A DNA stretch of 64,000 nt, taken from NCBI GenBank assembly GCA_002005505.1, contig MVGU01001258.1, forward strand, positions 85,001-149,000. Reading direction: 5' to 3'. This stretch comes from Botryococcus braunii (lineage: Eukaryota; Chlorophyta; Trebouxiophyceae). Positions 33,420-44,500 of the stretch are shown here, piece by piece. Below the pieces are notes generated by a model. It had not been told where the DNA came from. It was given only the letters and a program-made list of their open reading frames with translations, and ran no database searches. The position numbers were made by a program, and so were the translations under genes. Each line of letters opens with the position of its first letter. Position 1 is the first letter of the stretch.

Positions 33420-33432
33420 TGGGCCCATAACC
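33420..33432 (-). promoter_or_regulatory. Primer-binding site of copia D
   Basis: On the minus strand GGTTATGGGCCCA directly follows the 5' LTR. The last LTR bases GCCCATAACC (minus strand, 33449-33440) are complementary to the first ten bases of the site, with a 7-nt loop. Confidence 0.87.
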
Positions 33433-33798
33433 TGTAAAAGGTTATGGGCAATCGGCTTTCCCTGTACAAAGCAGACAGGTCGTCAATAGACGAAGTTACT
33501 CCAGCTACAGTCCGTACGACTGTCTGCTGAGTGTCACACACAACTGTTGGACAAGACTAGCATCTGGTAATGCCCAGCATCTTTCACAACCAGTTGGTAT
33601 TCACTCCGGTGGGGCAGCCTTAAGAGTTCATCCGACAAACGTGTGATCTAGATAGGATTGTACCTTATGTTCGAAAACGTCCAGAATCTGCCGTGTCTCA
33701 AGGTACCTTATGTTCTCAATGGACCCATATCCTAATAGTGCACACATGAAGATCACTTAAAGCACAAGGCATTCAATAATAATGTTCAGAACTCAACA
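33433..33798 (-). repeat. 5' LTR of copia D, short form
   Basis: 366 bp. Compared with the 694-bp 3' LTR, exactly one unit of the internal repeat plus the intervening sequence (about 328 bp) is absent, as expected for deletion between direct repeats. Confidence 0.92.
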
Positions 33799-35481
33799 GT
33801 GTCCTTGACCAGCAGGACCTGGTGGAGGCTGCGCTTGGTGACGTCCCCATGTCTGAAGGTCCAAGTAGCCCACTGCTGGCGCTCCAAGCTCCTCTTTGAT
33901 GAAGCGCACGTCCATGGACACCTTTATGCCTTGGGTGGTGAGGATGCGATAGGCCTTGGATCCCACCTCGTATCCCACCATCATCCCAGGCATGGGTCCA
34001 GTTGCAGTCATGTGTGACTTCTTCAGTAGGACAAATGCCTTGCATCCCCAGGTGCGAAGGGCAGCTGCTGGTGGTTTGACGCCAAAGAAGGCCTCATATG
34101 GAGTGATGCTCCAATTGCTGGCAGGGACAATGTTGCACAGGAGGACTGCTGCTTGGAGGGCCTCCTTCCACAACGACTGTTTGGCTTGCGCTGCTGCCAG
34201 CACGGCTCTGACACGCTCCTTAAGTGTGCGGTTCATGCGTTCCGCTGCTCCATTCTGTTGGGGCGTGGCAGGCGCAGAGGTTTCCATCTCAATACCCTGG
34301 GCAAGGCAGAATTACCTGAACTCCTGGTTAAGGAACTCTGTGCCCCTGTCTGACCGTATGGATTTAATCTGCAGTTTCAGTCGCCTCTGCCAGAAAATGA
34401 GGAGCTCCTTCAGTTTCTGAGGGATCTCTGCCTTGGACTTCACATGGATAGCTGCAACACAAATGTGACGCTTTATCAAGGACTGTGACCCAATACTTTT
34501 CTCCAGTGAGGGCTCTGACAGGGAGTTCTCCAACTGTGTCCAGGTGTATGCGTTCTAGGACACGACGGGCAGGCCTTGTGCTATTTGGAAATGGTGGGCG
34601 AGTAAGCTTTCCTTGAAGACAGGCGTCACAGGCAGGGGAGCATTCTGCACAGGGTATAAGGGACACAGGGATACCCGAGATCAATCCTTCTCGTGTAATC
34701 CTGGACATGACTGTCTCTCCTGGGTGACCCAGGCGTCTATGCCAGAGGTCCCTCTGTTGACAGTTGTGAGGAAGCTGTACTGGTCCTTCTGTGCTGTCTG
34801 GCAGTGAGGCTGCTCTGGGCACTGACTGGGATCTGCACTGAATGCGCTGCAGGTAGTATAGACCCTTAGACATGGCAATTTCACATTCCCAAGCTTCCGG
34901 ACCGATCATCTGCACATGTGCTCCTCTACTGTCAGTGCGAAAATGGCATCCATCTCTTATGGCTGCTGACACTGAAATGAGATTTGTCGTTGCAGCTGGT
35001 ACATACTGTACATTGTGGAGCCAGAGCTGGGACCCACGTGCATCAAGAAGGCAGACTGACCCCTTTGCAATAATTGCGCCCAGTGCATCACTGGTTGCCA
35101 GGTGAAGGGGTCTGGGCGACTGATACACGACTGAGTTGTGCAGATATTGAGGGTTATTCACTAAGTGAATGGAAGCGCCACTGTCCAAAAGCCATGCCAG
35201 GTTCGTAGGGGACTGTGATCTGGCATAAAGGGTGGTAGGAGCTGCGTGGAGGTTCTTAGCAGAGTCAGGCCAGTCCTCGTCAGTGTTCCTTGTGGAGGCA
35301 CTGCTGCGTCCAGATTTGCTGCTGGAGTATCCTCGGATTGCGTTGGCCATGGGTGGAAGGCCCTCTCCAAGTTGCAGCTCCAGGTGATCAATGCGCGCAG
35401 CCACGTGCTCCATTCTTGCCCTGAATGCTTCTTCCTCCTTGGCCTTTGGGCAGTCACGTTGAAGATGCCCAGTCTGTCGGC

Positions 35482-35639
35482 AGCGCTTGCAGTAGGGGGG
35501 CTTGCGCTCCTTGGCTGGTGACAAGTGCCTCTGCTGCTGGCCAGCTCCAGGTTTGTTGCTAGCGCTTGCAGTAGGGGGGCTTGCGCTCCTTGGCTGGTGA
35601 TAAGTGCCTCTGCTGCTGGCCAGCTCCAGGTTTGTTGCC
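35482..35639. repeat. 79-bp tandem duplication in copia F gag
   Basis: Two adjacent 79-bp copies (35482-35560, 35561-35639) with about two differences, covering the coding region around the zinc knuckle. 79 is not a multiple of three, so it shifts the reading frame. Confidence 0.9.
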
Positions 35640-35783
35640 AGCTGTTCTCTGTTCTCTGGTGAGAGTGAGGTTGGCAGCGGCTTCTTCTGTGCAGGACTTG
35701 TCGCTGTAGTCCATCATGTAGGCCATGGCCTTGATGGTTGGCAGCACTTCTGACCACTCCTTGCCAGCAAGATTTCCCATGAG

Positions 35784-35955
35784 TGTAGCGCTCAGCTGAA
35801 TCGAACCCAGGACCCTCCCCTGGCGTGCCCTGCCACAATGGTCTCAGATCGGAATCGAAACCCAAAAGAGGCGCTGCACGTGATCGGACGTACGAGATCG
35901 AATTAGACCTCGTATATGAACTTGATTCGGACGGGGACGCATTTCGCGCGTTACA
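35784..35955 (-). repeat. 3' LTR of the TRIM
   Basis: 172 bp; about 94% like 36135-36305 by eye. Confidence 0.9.
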
Positions 35956-36120
35956 TCCCCCCCCCCCCCATTAAGAGGAAGCCCTCCGCTTTGGAGTTGG
36001 GCACCTCGGATAGGTAGGTCTCGTGGCATCCAAGTTCTCTACCAGAACGCCGCTCTTTTGGCCTCTACCAAGAGTAGGAAGGAAGAAGACGCCCCATCCG
36101 AAAACGAGGACAGAAACCTC

Positions 36121-36132
36121 TCGCCGATACCA
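36121..36132 (-). promoter_or_regulatory. Primer-binding site of the TRIM
   Basis: Minus strand TGGTATCGGCGA, 2 nt after the LTR; the same 12-mer as in B, C, E and M. Confidence 0.88.
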
Positions 36133-36134
36133 CT

Positions 36135-36305
36135 TGAAGCGCTCAGCGGAATCGAACACAGGACCCTCGCCTGGCGTGCCCTGCCACAATGGTTCAGATC
36201 GGAATCGAAACCCAAAAGAGGCGCTGCACGTGATCGGACGTACGAGATTGAATTAGACCTCGTATATGAACTCGATTCCGATGGGGACGCATTCCGCGCG
36301 TTACA
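36135..36305 (-). repeat. 5' LTR of the TRIM
   Basis: 171 bp, ends at the target duplication ATGAG. Confidence 0.9.
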
Positions 36306-36958
36306 ATGAGGACAAGACGCACTGGCTCCATCTCCTGGGGAAGGCCCGTGATCATGTCCTTGTAGACCTGATATGGCATCATTGCGACGCCGTTGCCTGT
36401 CAGGCAGTGGTACAGGCCCTCAAACCTGAGGATGTACTCCTCAAGTGTCTCCTTGGGCCTGATTTCCTCCCTCAGCTCCTGCTGCCAGGTAAAATTCGCC
36501 TCCTGGTTCTTGCCGCCAGAGTACCTCTCCACAACGTGCGTGTACCCTCGGTGGGCTGTGGGGAGGCAGGCGATTATCTGCTGGAACGAGGGAGAAACTG
36601 AGCCCATCAGCAGCTGTGTTGCTGCAGCATCCACTGCAGTTCCAGGATAATTCTTCAGATACGCCATATCGCATCTCTTTGCCTGTGCCTGGGTGCGGAT
36701 CATCTTGTGTCACGAGGGGAAATTGCTGCCTCCATTTCCCAGGATTACATAGGGCTTCACTGTTTGGCTGCTCAGTTGTGCATCCGCCTCTTCAGGTGTC
36801 AGATCCGTACCATCAATACAGGTTGTGGTTGCAGGGGTGGTAACCCCACTGACAGCTGATGTTGCTGTTGACGGAGTCTGATTTCCAAGACTGGCCATCT
36901 AGTCCCCTTACTCGTTGCTCTTGGTCACGAACGGTGCCATCACTCATGCGGATGAGCG

Positions 36959-36971
36959 TGGGTCCATAACC
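36959..36971 (-). promoter_or_regulatory. Primer-binding site of copia F (one mismatch)
   Basis: Minus strand GGTTATGGACCCA, one base different from the site in A and D. Confidence 0.75.
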
Positions 36972-37737
36972 TCTTATATTTAGGTTATAGGTGTGAAGAC
37001 CTGCAAGCACGAGCGGAGCGAGTGATCAATTGCTTTAGTTGGCTGGGCCGTTCTTATGGCGGCCTTGCGCCACACGAAACACACTTGCTGTCTTCAGACA
37101 GGTGGTATCAGTCATTGATAGTGCTAGGCAAGTCGTTACATATAGAGTCTGTTTATGCTAACGCAATTGAGCCTCCATAACATGAATCCTTGCATGTGCT
37201 AACAAATATCTTGCATGATACTTGTCTCCCTGATCTTCACTCATAGGTATGACACCCGCAACCGATGAAGATACAGATGTTCAACAATTAAGTTATAGCA
37301 AGCAAGTAACTTGTTCATGCATGTCTTAACATGTCTAACTAGGCCAATCGGCCTTACCTGCAAGCACGAGCGGAGCGAGTGATCAGTTGCTTTAGTTGGC
37401 TGGGCCGTTCTTATGGCGGTCTTGCGCCACACGAAACACACTTGCTGTCTTCACACAGGTATCAGTCATTGATAGTGCTAGGCAAGTGACATTCGACTCC
37501 ACTGCTTCCTTCTCAAATACCAGCGTTGCAAGATCACGCGTTGATCTGGCAACCACGTACAAATACCGTACGACACTATTTATAACATGACCTTGTGTTT
37601 AACCACACTTCTTTGTGATAAATAGTTCTATTCGTCTCATGTATGCCTTTGTTGATGCCATTGTTTATCAATTTCCTTTACGAGTTCATGTCTGTTCAAG
37701 AGGAAGGCAGTCTCACTATATCTCACAAAATGTAACA
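36972..37737 (-). repeat. 5' LTR of copia F with internal duplication
   Basis: About 766 bp. A repeat of about 130 bp occurs twice (from about 37011 and from about 37358, offset 347). On the minus strand the inner copy ends CTTGCAG followed by GTAAGG, a strong splice-donor match. The LTR end AGA instead of ACA looks mutated. Confidence 0.8.
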
Positions 37738-37840
37738 CTAAACTCATGACATCGGAGGTATGGCTTGAAGGGGCCCCTCCGATAGATTTGGCCTATCGTC
37801 GATCTGAGCGGGACTGCTTGCTTGACCCCTCATTGAGATG

Positions 37841-38089
37841 CCACTTTGAAGCCCGCCATGACAATTTCAAGCAATGAAGGATGATGAACAAAGCTCACTG
37901 ACGTACCCTGGCGTACCTCACCATTGGAGGCTCAGCAAATTTGTCGCCTAAGCTATATATGTAAAAAACTATTGTTGCTCGAGTGTAGACGGCATGTACA
38001 CTGCTTGTGGAACTCTTACCTTATGGAGTCTTGCTCGTGATGACTGCTCTGATGTGAGCGAGGACGCTCCCATGTGTGGGAGGGGGAAG
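37841..38089 (+). repeat. Extra copy of K 3' region, fused to integrase
   Basis: Matches 39829-40076 and 45510-45757. In those copies the purine tract leads into TGTAACGG (LTR). Here it joins ACTGGTTGC of the integrase region at the shared 9-mer AGGGGGAAG (38081-38089; counterpart 44153-44161). Confidence 0.88.
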
Positions 38090-39651
38090 ACTGGTTGCAC
38101 CGCATACGGACCGCGTATGAGAAGGATCATCTTCTAAGGGATGGGCGTAAAAGACAAAGAGCGAAGTTGGTCGCTAAAGATGGTTACTGGTTCCGTGGAA
38201 AAGCAATGTATGTTCCCGAAATGGCAGATGGTAAAGATAAAGAGCTCAAAGAAGCCATTCTCAAAGAAAATCATGAAGTGCCACAGGCAGGCCATGTGGG
38301 CCGGACTAAAATGTTGGAGAAAATACAACGGTATTTTTGGTGGCCGAAGCTGAGGGAAGGTGTTGAAGATTTTCTTCGCGTTTGCGATGCGTGCCAGCGC
38401 AACAAGGTGGATACCTCACTGCCAGCTGGTCTGCTGCAGCCTCTACCAATTCCTTCACGAAGGTGGGAAAGCATCTCCATGGATTTTATTACTGACTTAC
38501 CCAAAACGGTGAACGGGAATGATGCTAACCTTGTGGTTGTGGACAGACTGTCTAAATATGCGCATTTCATCCCAACAACTGATCAGCTGTCTGCTGAAGG
38601 TCTTGCTGATGTGTTTGTGGATCGTGTGTTTAAGCTGCACGGTATGCCTAAAGAGGTGTTGACTGATGGCGGAACGGTGTTCACGAGTGCCTTCACTAAA
38701 GCGTTGTTTAAAATTTTGGGCACGAGGTCTGTCTTTTCAACGGCTTATCATCCACAGACTGATGGCCAAACTGAGCGTGTGAATCGCATTGTGGAAGACA
38801 TGTTGCGGCATTATGTTAGTCCTACACAACATGATTGGGATGTGCATGTGCCAGCCGCACAATTCGCTTATAACAATGCTTATCAAGAATCCGTTCGCAC
38901 AACTCCCTTCCGATTGGTGTATGGGGAGGATCCTATTGAGCCGTTTGCAGTGATTTTTGGGACCACTTTCCCGTCGGCTAAAAGATTTGCTATAAAGTTG
39001 CAAGATGATCTTGCGTTAGCGAAGCGCAACCTGATTGAGGCACAAGACAGGCAGCGCACTTATGCTAACCAGGGGCGCAAACATGTTGAGTATGAAGTTG
39101 GGCAAGAAGTACTATTGTCCACTAAGAATATTCGTTGGAAGCATCCTGGCACCAAGAAGTTTTTGCCTCGTTTCATTGGGCCATTCAAGATTTTGGCTAG
39201 GATTGGCGCTGTTGCATATAGGCTGGAGTTGCCTGATGAGTACACCATTCACAATGTGTTTCATGTGTCGCAGTTGAAGCCATATCATAAGGGTGTCAAT
39301 GTGGCTCCCTCACCTCCGCCAGATTGGATTGATGGTGATTGGGAATCCGAGGTGGAGTGTATTTTGATGCATCGAGAGAAGAAGGCTGCGCACCATGCGC
39401 CGAAGAAAGAATACTTGGTAAAATGGAAAGACTACGGGCCTGAGCGTATTTCATGGGAACCAGAAGCAGGATTAATAGAACATGCCCAAGAGGTTGTCCA
39501 GGAGTACTGGGCTGGTCGCGCTCTCAATGAGACGATGGGAACAAGGAAGCGCACGAATGGTGTCGCGGCTGCAGGCAACGGTACTAAGAAGGGAACTAAT
39601 GAGCATGCCTCAGCAACTAAGAATACTGCGCCTAAGCAGAGGCGGAATTAG
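38074..39651 (+). CDS. Integrase-chromodomain ORF of K unit 1
   Basis: 525 aa, complete stop-to-stop, opened by a chance ATG in the fused 3' region. HHCC zinc domain (about residues 65-115: HEVPQAGHVGRTKMLEK ... CDACQRNK), DDE core (SMDFITDLPKTVNGND, LTDGGTVFTSAF, HPQTDGQTERVNR), integrase C-terminal region (LPRFIGPFKILAR) and chromodomain (KEYLVKWKDYGPERISWEPEAG, about 450-472), then a basic tail. The second D motif reads TDGGTVF rather than the usual SDRDPRF, keeping the Asp. There is no upstream Gag, protease or RT, so it is half a Pol; whether it is transcribed without an adjacent LTR is doubtful. Confidence 0.85.
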   Translation: MWEGEDWLHRIRTAYEKDHLLRDGRKRQRAKLVAKDGYWFRGKAMYVPEMADGKDKELKEAILKENHEVPQAGHVGRTKMLEKIQRYFWWPKLREGVEDFLRVCDACQRNKVDTSLPAGLLQPLPIPSRRWESISMDFITDLPKTVNGNDANLVVVDRLSKYAHFIPTTDQLSAEGLADVFVDRVFKLHGMPKEVLTDGGTVFTSAFTKALFKILGTRSVFSTAYHPQTDGQTERVNRIVEDMLRHYVSPTQHDWDVHVPAAQFAYNNAYQESVRTTPFRLVYGEDPIEPFAVIFGTTFPSAKRFAIKLQDDLALAKRNLIEAQDRQRTYANQGRKHVEYEVGQEVLLSTKNIRWKHPGTKKFLPRFIGPFKILARIGAVAYRLELPDEYTIHNVFHVSQLKPYHKGVNVAPSPPPDWIDGDWESEVECILMHREKKAAHHAPKKEYLVKWKDYGPERISWEPEAGLIEHAQEVVQEYWAGRALNETMGTRKRTNGVAAAGNGTKKGTNEHASATKNTAPKQRRN

Positions 39652-40077
39652 ACACGGGGAGGCGATCTTTTCCTTCACTTGTTTGTTGCGGGTACAGCAT
39701 TGCTGCCCGCCGGGGGGAGGGAGAAGGGCTTAGTTGCTCCCCGCGTGTCACCCCGTTGTTATACAAGTGGGAAGTTCAGTACGGTGAGCTGTATCGCGCG
39801 CGCATGATGTTAAGTGTAGATCATCGATCCACTTTGAAGCCCACCATGACAATTTCAAGCAATGAATGATGATAAACAAAGCTCACTGACGTACCCTGGC
39901 GTACCTCACCATTGGAGGCTCAACAAATTTGTCGCCTAAGCTATATGTGTACAATAAATTGTTGCTTGAGTGTAGACTACATGTACACTGCTTGTGGAAC
40001 TCTTACCTTATAGAGTCTTGCTCGTGATGACTGCTCTGATGTCAGCGAGGACGCTCCCATGTAGGGGAGGGGGAAGT
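39652..40077 (+). other. 3' non-coding region of K unit 1
   Basis: No ORF of note. The purine tract GGGGAGGGGGAAG at about 40064-40076 precedes the shared LTR. Matches 45333-45758. Confidence 0.8.
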
Positions 40078-40301
40078 TGTAACGGCAGGAAGCTGCCAGG
40101 TCCTGAAATGAGTAGGATTTTGGGCAGGAAGCTGCCAGGTCCTGAAATGTGTAGGATTCCGGGTTTGATCGAAGGCTCTGGAAAGTGGCACACGTCTTGG
40201 CGTTGAAGGAAGTCCCGGTGCTGACCGGCTTGTAACAGATTCCGCTGAATGCTCTAACCTGACTGGTGTCTCGTCTCTCTCTCTCTTCCTTTGCCACCAC
40301 A
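40078..40301 (+). repeat. Shared LTR between K units
   Basis: 224 bp, TGTAACGG...CCACCACA, with a purine tract on its left (3' LTR of unit 1) and gag on its right (5' LTR of unit 2). Contains a 35-40 bp tandem duplication starting GGCAGGAAGCTGCCAGG. Confidence 0.92.
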
Positions 40302-40361
40302 AGATGTGACTACCCTGATAGTGACTACCCAAGATTTCGTAGGAAGGATTTTGATGAACTG

Positions 40362-41585
40362 ATGGCGAAGTGTAAGGTCGAGGTGGCGCGCGATAACTAC
40401 GATGTCGGCGATCATACGGATCTGATCATTAGTTCGATTGCCCAGTTTTATGTCGCGACTGTTAAATTTCTAAAGATAGGTGCTCTTGCTGCTTTTCGTC
40501 CTGTTTGGGCTACAAGTTATGCGCGAAAGGTGTTTATGACGGAGGTTGCTCGGGATCCTGCGGTGTCGCACAAGCTTCCGTCTAATGCGTTAGGCAAGCC
40601 GCCGGTGTTCATGGGAAATAACACTAGGCACTGGGTTGCTATTGTTAAGAATTATGTTGAGGCACAGGGAATCAACGATGACCAGCAAAAGCTTCGCGTT
40701 GGCGTCTCCTTTCTCTCTACCAGCATTCAGGGTCACTGGTCCTCGTATGTCGTAACCCATCCTTCCCCTACTTTCGAAGATTTTCAGCAATTCCTGTTTG
40801 ATTTTTATGACAAGAATGTAGGGGTGACGGAGGCCCGCCGCCACTGGCAGGGGGTTCGGCAAGGCTCGAGGTCTGTTCAGGAGTATGCCTTGGAGTTTAA
40901 CTCCGCTCATGCCGATCTGAATTCCATGCCTCGTGGGGAGGTCACTGAGAATGAGAAGGTTACGAATTTTCTGAATGGGTTGCGTGCATCTTTGCATTCT
41001 CAGTGTCGAATTAATCACAAAACTGGCCGTGCATTTGATTCGTATATGGAGCTCTACCAGATCGCTCATGGGCTCGATGATACTGTCGCTGAAGGGTTTC
41101 GTTCGCGCGGTTCCGATATGTTTCCTTCGAATCACCATGCTTATCGTGGGTTTGGTCGTTTCGATCGTGGGTTTGGTCGTCCGCGCGGTGTGTTTAAGGC
41201 TCGTGGGTTTCGTGCTCGTGGTCGCGGTTTTGATCGCGGTGATCGCTCGCATCATCGCCATGTCCCCGGTTTTCATCATGGGTCTTTTCCATCCCAGTCC
41301 ATGCCGCTCACTTGTTCTGGGTGTGGCCTCCCTGGCCACAAGCAGTCCGAGTGCCCTATGACTCCCCGGTTCTCGCAAGGATCTGCGCAGGTACCGCAAG
41401 CCCCAGCACATCACGCGGGTCCCCCAAATTCTGGTCGCGGCAATGCACCGAGTGGGCGTGGATCCTCTCGTGGGCGTGGGCGCTTTGGCTGGTATGACGA
41501 CTTATCTTTCTTGTGGCTGCTCATGTTTGTTTGGAATGTGGACGTGGAATTGAAATTCTTGTTTGTGAAGATACCCCCCAAGTGA
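40362..41585 (+). CDS. gag: Gag of gypsy K unit 2
   Basis: About 407 aa from ATG 40362, the first ATG after the LTR in a frame that is also open into the LTR. Capsid core ([22 protein letters not shown] ... [17 protein letters not shown], about 80-230), an Arg-Gly-Phe-rich basic region ([13 protein letters not shown], about 270-310), zinc knuckle [14 protein letters not shown] (about 325-340), and a second Arg-Gly stretch ([12 protein letters not shown]). The N-terminal part ([15 protein letters not shown]) is unlike Gag of B, E or M, so this is another gypsy lineage. It overlaps pol by 73 nt in the -1 frame. Intact. Confidence 0.88.
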   Translation: MAKCKVEVARDNYDVGDHTDLIISSIAQFYVATVKFLKIGALAAFRPVWATSYARKVFMTEVARDPAVSHKLPSNALGKPPVFMGNNTRHWVAIVKNYVEAQGINDDQQKLRVGVSFLSTSIQGHWSSYVVTHPSPTFEDFQQFLFDFYDKNVGVTEARRHWQGVRQGSRSVQEYALEFNSAHADLNSMPRGEVTENEKVTNFLNGLRASLHSQCRINHKTGRAFDSYMELYQIAHGLDDTVAEGFRSRGSDMFPSNHHAYRGFGRFDRGFGRPRGVFKARGFRARGRGFDRGDRSHHRHVPGFHHGSFPSQSMPLTCSGCGLPGHKQSECPMTPRFSQGSAQVPQAPAHHAGPPNSGRGNAPSGRGSSRGRGRFGWYDDLSFLWLLMFVWNVDVELKFLFVKIPPK

Positions 41586-44500
41586 CCATGCAAGATGGTC
41601 ATGTGTATGCGTTCGTGCTTAAGCCCGAAAAAGCCCATGAAGTCCTCTCCGAGTATAATGCCCTGAAGAAGAATGCCCGTCAGATTGGCGCTTATTTTGT
41701 TTTGCCCAAACGAGTTGCTAAGGCAGTAAGTGTTGCTCCCCTTTTAAAAAGTAAAGAGAGAATTATGGAGGGGAGGCGCAACGAAAGTGTAGCTTTGAAA
41801 AGTGCGCATGGGGAAGAAACAATTGTGGCCCCATGGTCTTCTGAAGTGTGGTATGACAAGAAGAGGCCCAGTATATCAATGGTGAGAAAAGAACACCCCG
41901 AAGCGCAAATGGTCTTGCGCGGTATGGTTGCAGGGGCAACCGCTGATTGTGCGGTTGATACCGGGGGAGAACTCTCATTCATCTCGGCAGAATTTCTGAA
42001 GAAAGTGAACATAACCCCGCAACAAGTGGATGAATTGGAAGTGGAAGTGGCCACGGGTGACATTGCGAAAGTGGTGCAACAAGTGCAGTTGCGAACAGTT
42101 TTCAAGTCTTTGCCTTGTGTGCATACTTACTATGTGCTACCAAAATTGGCTGGTGACTGTGATGTCTTGTTGGGCATGGATTTCCTTAAGCGTTATAAGG
42201 CCAAGATTGATGTAGCGGAAGATACGTGTACATTTTGGAACAGAGGGCGAGGCGTGATTGTTAAGTCCATTTCTGCTACTGCTAAGAGCGTTAGAAAGAA
42301 GTCCCCTGTCATCTCTGCGAGGCATTTGGCGCGCTGTATGAAGCAAGGCTGTCCAGTGTTTGTGGGCATGGTAAGCAAGAATGAAGGGCATGATAACGGG
42401 ACACGCTCGGATGAGCAAGGGCATGAACATGTTGATAGGCAAGAGGGCAACGAAGCGCGTAACGAAGGGCATGGCGATTATGATCATGATGTTAAAGAGT
42501 TCGAACCTGCTTTTGGGCCTACAAGCAAGGCCGATGTCCCTTCTGACAAAAGTGGATTGAATCACCCCATTTGTCAACATCTGCGTGCTGAATTCAGTGA
42601 TGTCTTTTCTGAGAAATTAGAAGGCCTACCTCCTGACAGACATCTGTTCCACACTATCCCATTGTATAGTGAACATGTTCCTCCATCCCGACCTGGTTAC
42701 CGTTTAGCTTTGCCTGAGTTGCAAGAAGCACAGAGACAGGTTGCTGAACTTCTTGAGCAGGGATTGATTCAACCAAGTTGCAGTCCGTTTAGCAGCCCTG
42801 TTCTGTTTGTGAAGAAAAAGGATGACACGTTGCGTATGGTTATCGACTATCGTGCATTAAACCGCATTACTGTCCCTGATCGTTATCCTCTCCCGCGGAT
42901 TGATGAGTTGCTTGATAAACTGCAAGGTGCTGTGTGCTTTACAAGTCTTGATTTACTCTCTGGCTATCACTAAATTCGCTTGCAAGAGGAAGATGTTTCC
43001 AAAACTGCTGTCCGTGTCCCTTTTGGCCATTATGAGTTCAAAGTTCTACCCTTCGGTTTGACAAATGCCCCCGCTACTTTTCAACGTATGATGAATCGCG
43101 TATTACATGACTTTGTGGCTGAAGGCTTTGTGGTAGTGTACCTTGATGATGTTTTGATCTTCTCTAAAACCGAAGAAGAGCATAAAGAGCATTTGCAAAA
43201 AGTGTTCGAGCGCCTACGTCAAGAGAAATTGTTTGTGAAGCTAAAGAAGTGTTCTTTTTGTCAGCCTGAACTACGCTATCTTGGCCTTATTGTGGGGAAG
43301 CATGGAATCAAGATTGATCCGGATAAAGTCGCAGCAGTGATGAAGTGGGTCGTACCGACGACGGCCACTGAGGTACGACAGTTTTTGGGCCTCTGCAATT
43401 TTTCGCGGAAATTTGTGCAAGGGTATAGTCAACTTGCTGCCCCGTTGAATCACTTATTGCGCAAAGGTGTCCCTTGGCTGTGGACTGATGCGTGTCAAAA
43501 AGCCTTTGATGGGTTGAAGTGGGCCATCACGAATGCCCCAGTGTTGGCAATTCCTGATCTTTCCCGAATGCGCCTAAGTTTTGGGTCTTGTGTGATGCCT
43601 CAAAGAATGGTGTTGGTGCTGTGCTTGAGAAAAATGGACGCCCATGTGCCTATATGAGCCGGAAATTTTCTGATGCTGAGAGAAATTATCATGTCACCGA
43701 GCAAGAGTTGGCTGCAGTGTGTATGGCATTGACTGATTGGCGATGTTATCTCCTTGGGAAACCCTTTGAAGTGGTCACTGCACATGCAGCAAACACGTTT
43801 TTGCTGTCCCAATCGGTTTTGAGCCCTCGGCAAGCCAGGTGGTCGGAGTTGCTCCAGATGTACTCTATAGAGTGGAAGTATGAGCCCGGTCGTACTAATG
43901 TTGCGGACCCTTTGAGTAGGAATCCAGCGTTCGTCGTTAGTTCTTTGGTGCACACTCCTAGGGGCTCTGTTCAGCATAGGGCCGCGATGGGGGGGCGCAG
44001 CATAGGTCATCGTATTAGGTGTGCTGTACTTACGCGCAAGGGGGCGCGTTCCACTGGAGGCGGTACGGCCCCGCCATTAGGTGGGGTGGTCCCTGGAGCA
44101 GCAAGTGACTCGGGCGACGCGTGCCCGGATGGGTTCACCATGTGGTGCCCCCAGGGGGAAGACTGGTTGCACCGCATACGGACCGCGTATGAGAGGGATC
44201 ATCTTCTAAGGGATGGGCGTAAAAGACAAAGAGCGAAGTTGGTCGCTTAAGATGGTTACTGGTTCCGTGGAAAAGCAATGTATGTTCCCGAAATGGCAGA
44301 TGGTAAAGATAAAGAGCTCAAAGAAGCCATTCTCAAAGAAAATCATGAAGTGCCACTGGCAGGCCATGTGGGCCGGACTAAAATGTTGGAGAGAATACAA
44401 CGGTATTTTTGGTGGCCGAAGCTGAGGGAAGGTGTTGAAGATTTTCTTCGCGTTTGCGATGCGTGCCAGCGCAACAAGGTGGATACCTCACTGCCAGCTG

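Larger units (their letters stand above)
20781..33798 (-). mobile_element. Ty1/copia element D, split by gypsy E
   Basis: Minus-strand copia. The 5' LTR is at 33433-33798, primer-binding site 33420-33432, gag 31963-33042, PR-IN to 29185, then gypsy E, RT-RNase H 22847-21495, 3' LTR 20781-21474. It is almost identical to the plus-strand copy D' at 59151-64000. Its flanks GTATC (left) and GTGTC (right) differ by one base. RT and gag carry TAG stops. The 5' LTR is only 366 bp because one LTR-internal repeat unit is missing. Confidence 0.93.
35784..36305 (-). mobile_element. 522-bp TRIM-like miniature LTR retrotransposon
   Basis: Terminal direct repeats of 172 and 171 bp (35784-35955, 36135-36305) flank 179 bp of non-coding DNA. 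The target duplication ATGAG is perfect (35779-35783, 36306-36310). On the minus strand the LTR reads TGTAACGCGCG...GCGCT(A/T)CA. It is followed by the primer-binding site TGGTATCGGCGA (36132-36121), and a G13 tract (35957-35969) precedes the other LTR. No ORF. The shared primer site suggests mobilisation by gypsy proteins. The LTR end carries GGGTTCGATTC, close to a Pol III B box. Confidence 0.92.
33799..36898 (-). pseudogene. gag-pol: copia F gag-protease-integrase, disrupted
   Basis: Minus strand. Gag starts at 36898 (MASLGNQTPS) and continues after a frame break at about 36710 (MIRTQAQAKRCDM ... ETLEEYILRFEGLYHC). It is cut by the TRIM at 35784-36305, then reads through a duplicated zinc-knuckle coding region (CKRCRQTGHLQRDC) to protease AWLLDSGASIHLVNN, integrase HHCC (HRRLGHPGETVMSR ... 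CDACLQGKL), DTVGELP, a frameshift near 34440-34470, then IRSDRGTEFLNQEF, NGAAERMNRTLKER, GVKPPAAALRTWGC, and ends at the D junction in the post-integrase linker. RT and RNase H are absent from this side. Confidence 0.88.
33799..37737 (-). mobile_element. Ty1/copia element F, 3'-truncated at the D junction
   Basis: Minus-strand copia with 5' LTR 36972-37737, primer-binding site 36959-36971, gag, protease and integrase. It stops abruptly at the D LTR, before RT. A TRIM is inserted in gag. Related to A and D but a distinct family. Confidence 0.88.

Noticed and set aside
37738..37840. Left target duplication for the K array
   Set aside because: The left end of K has no LTR and no 5-bp match to CCATA at the right end, so none can be claimed.
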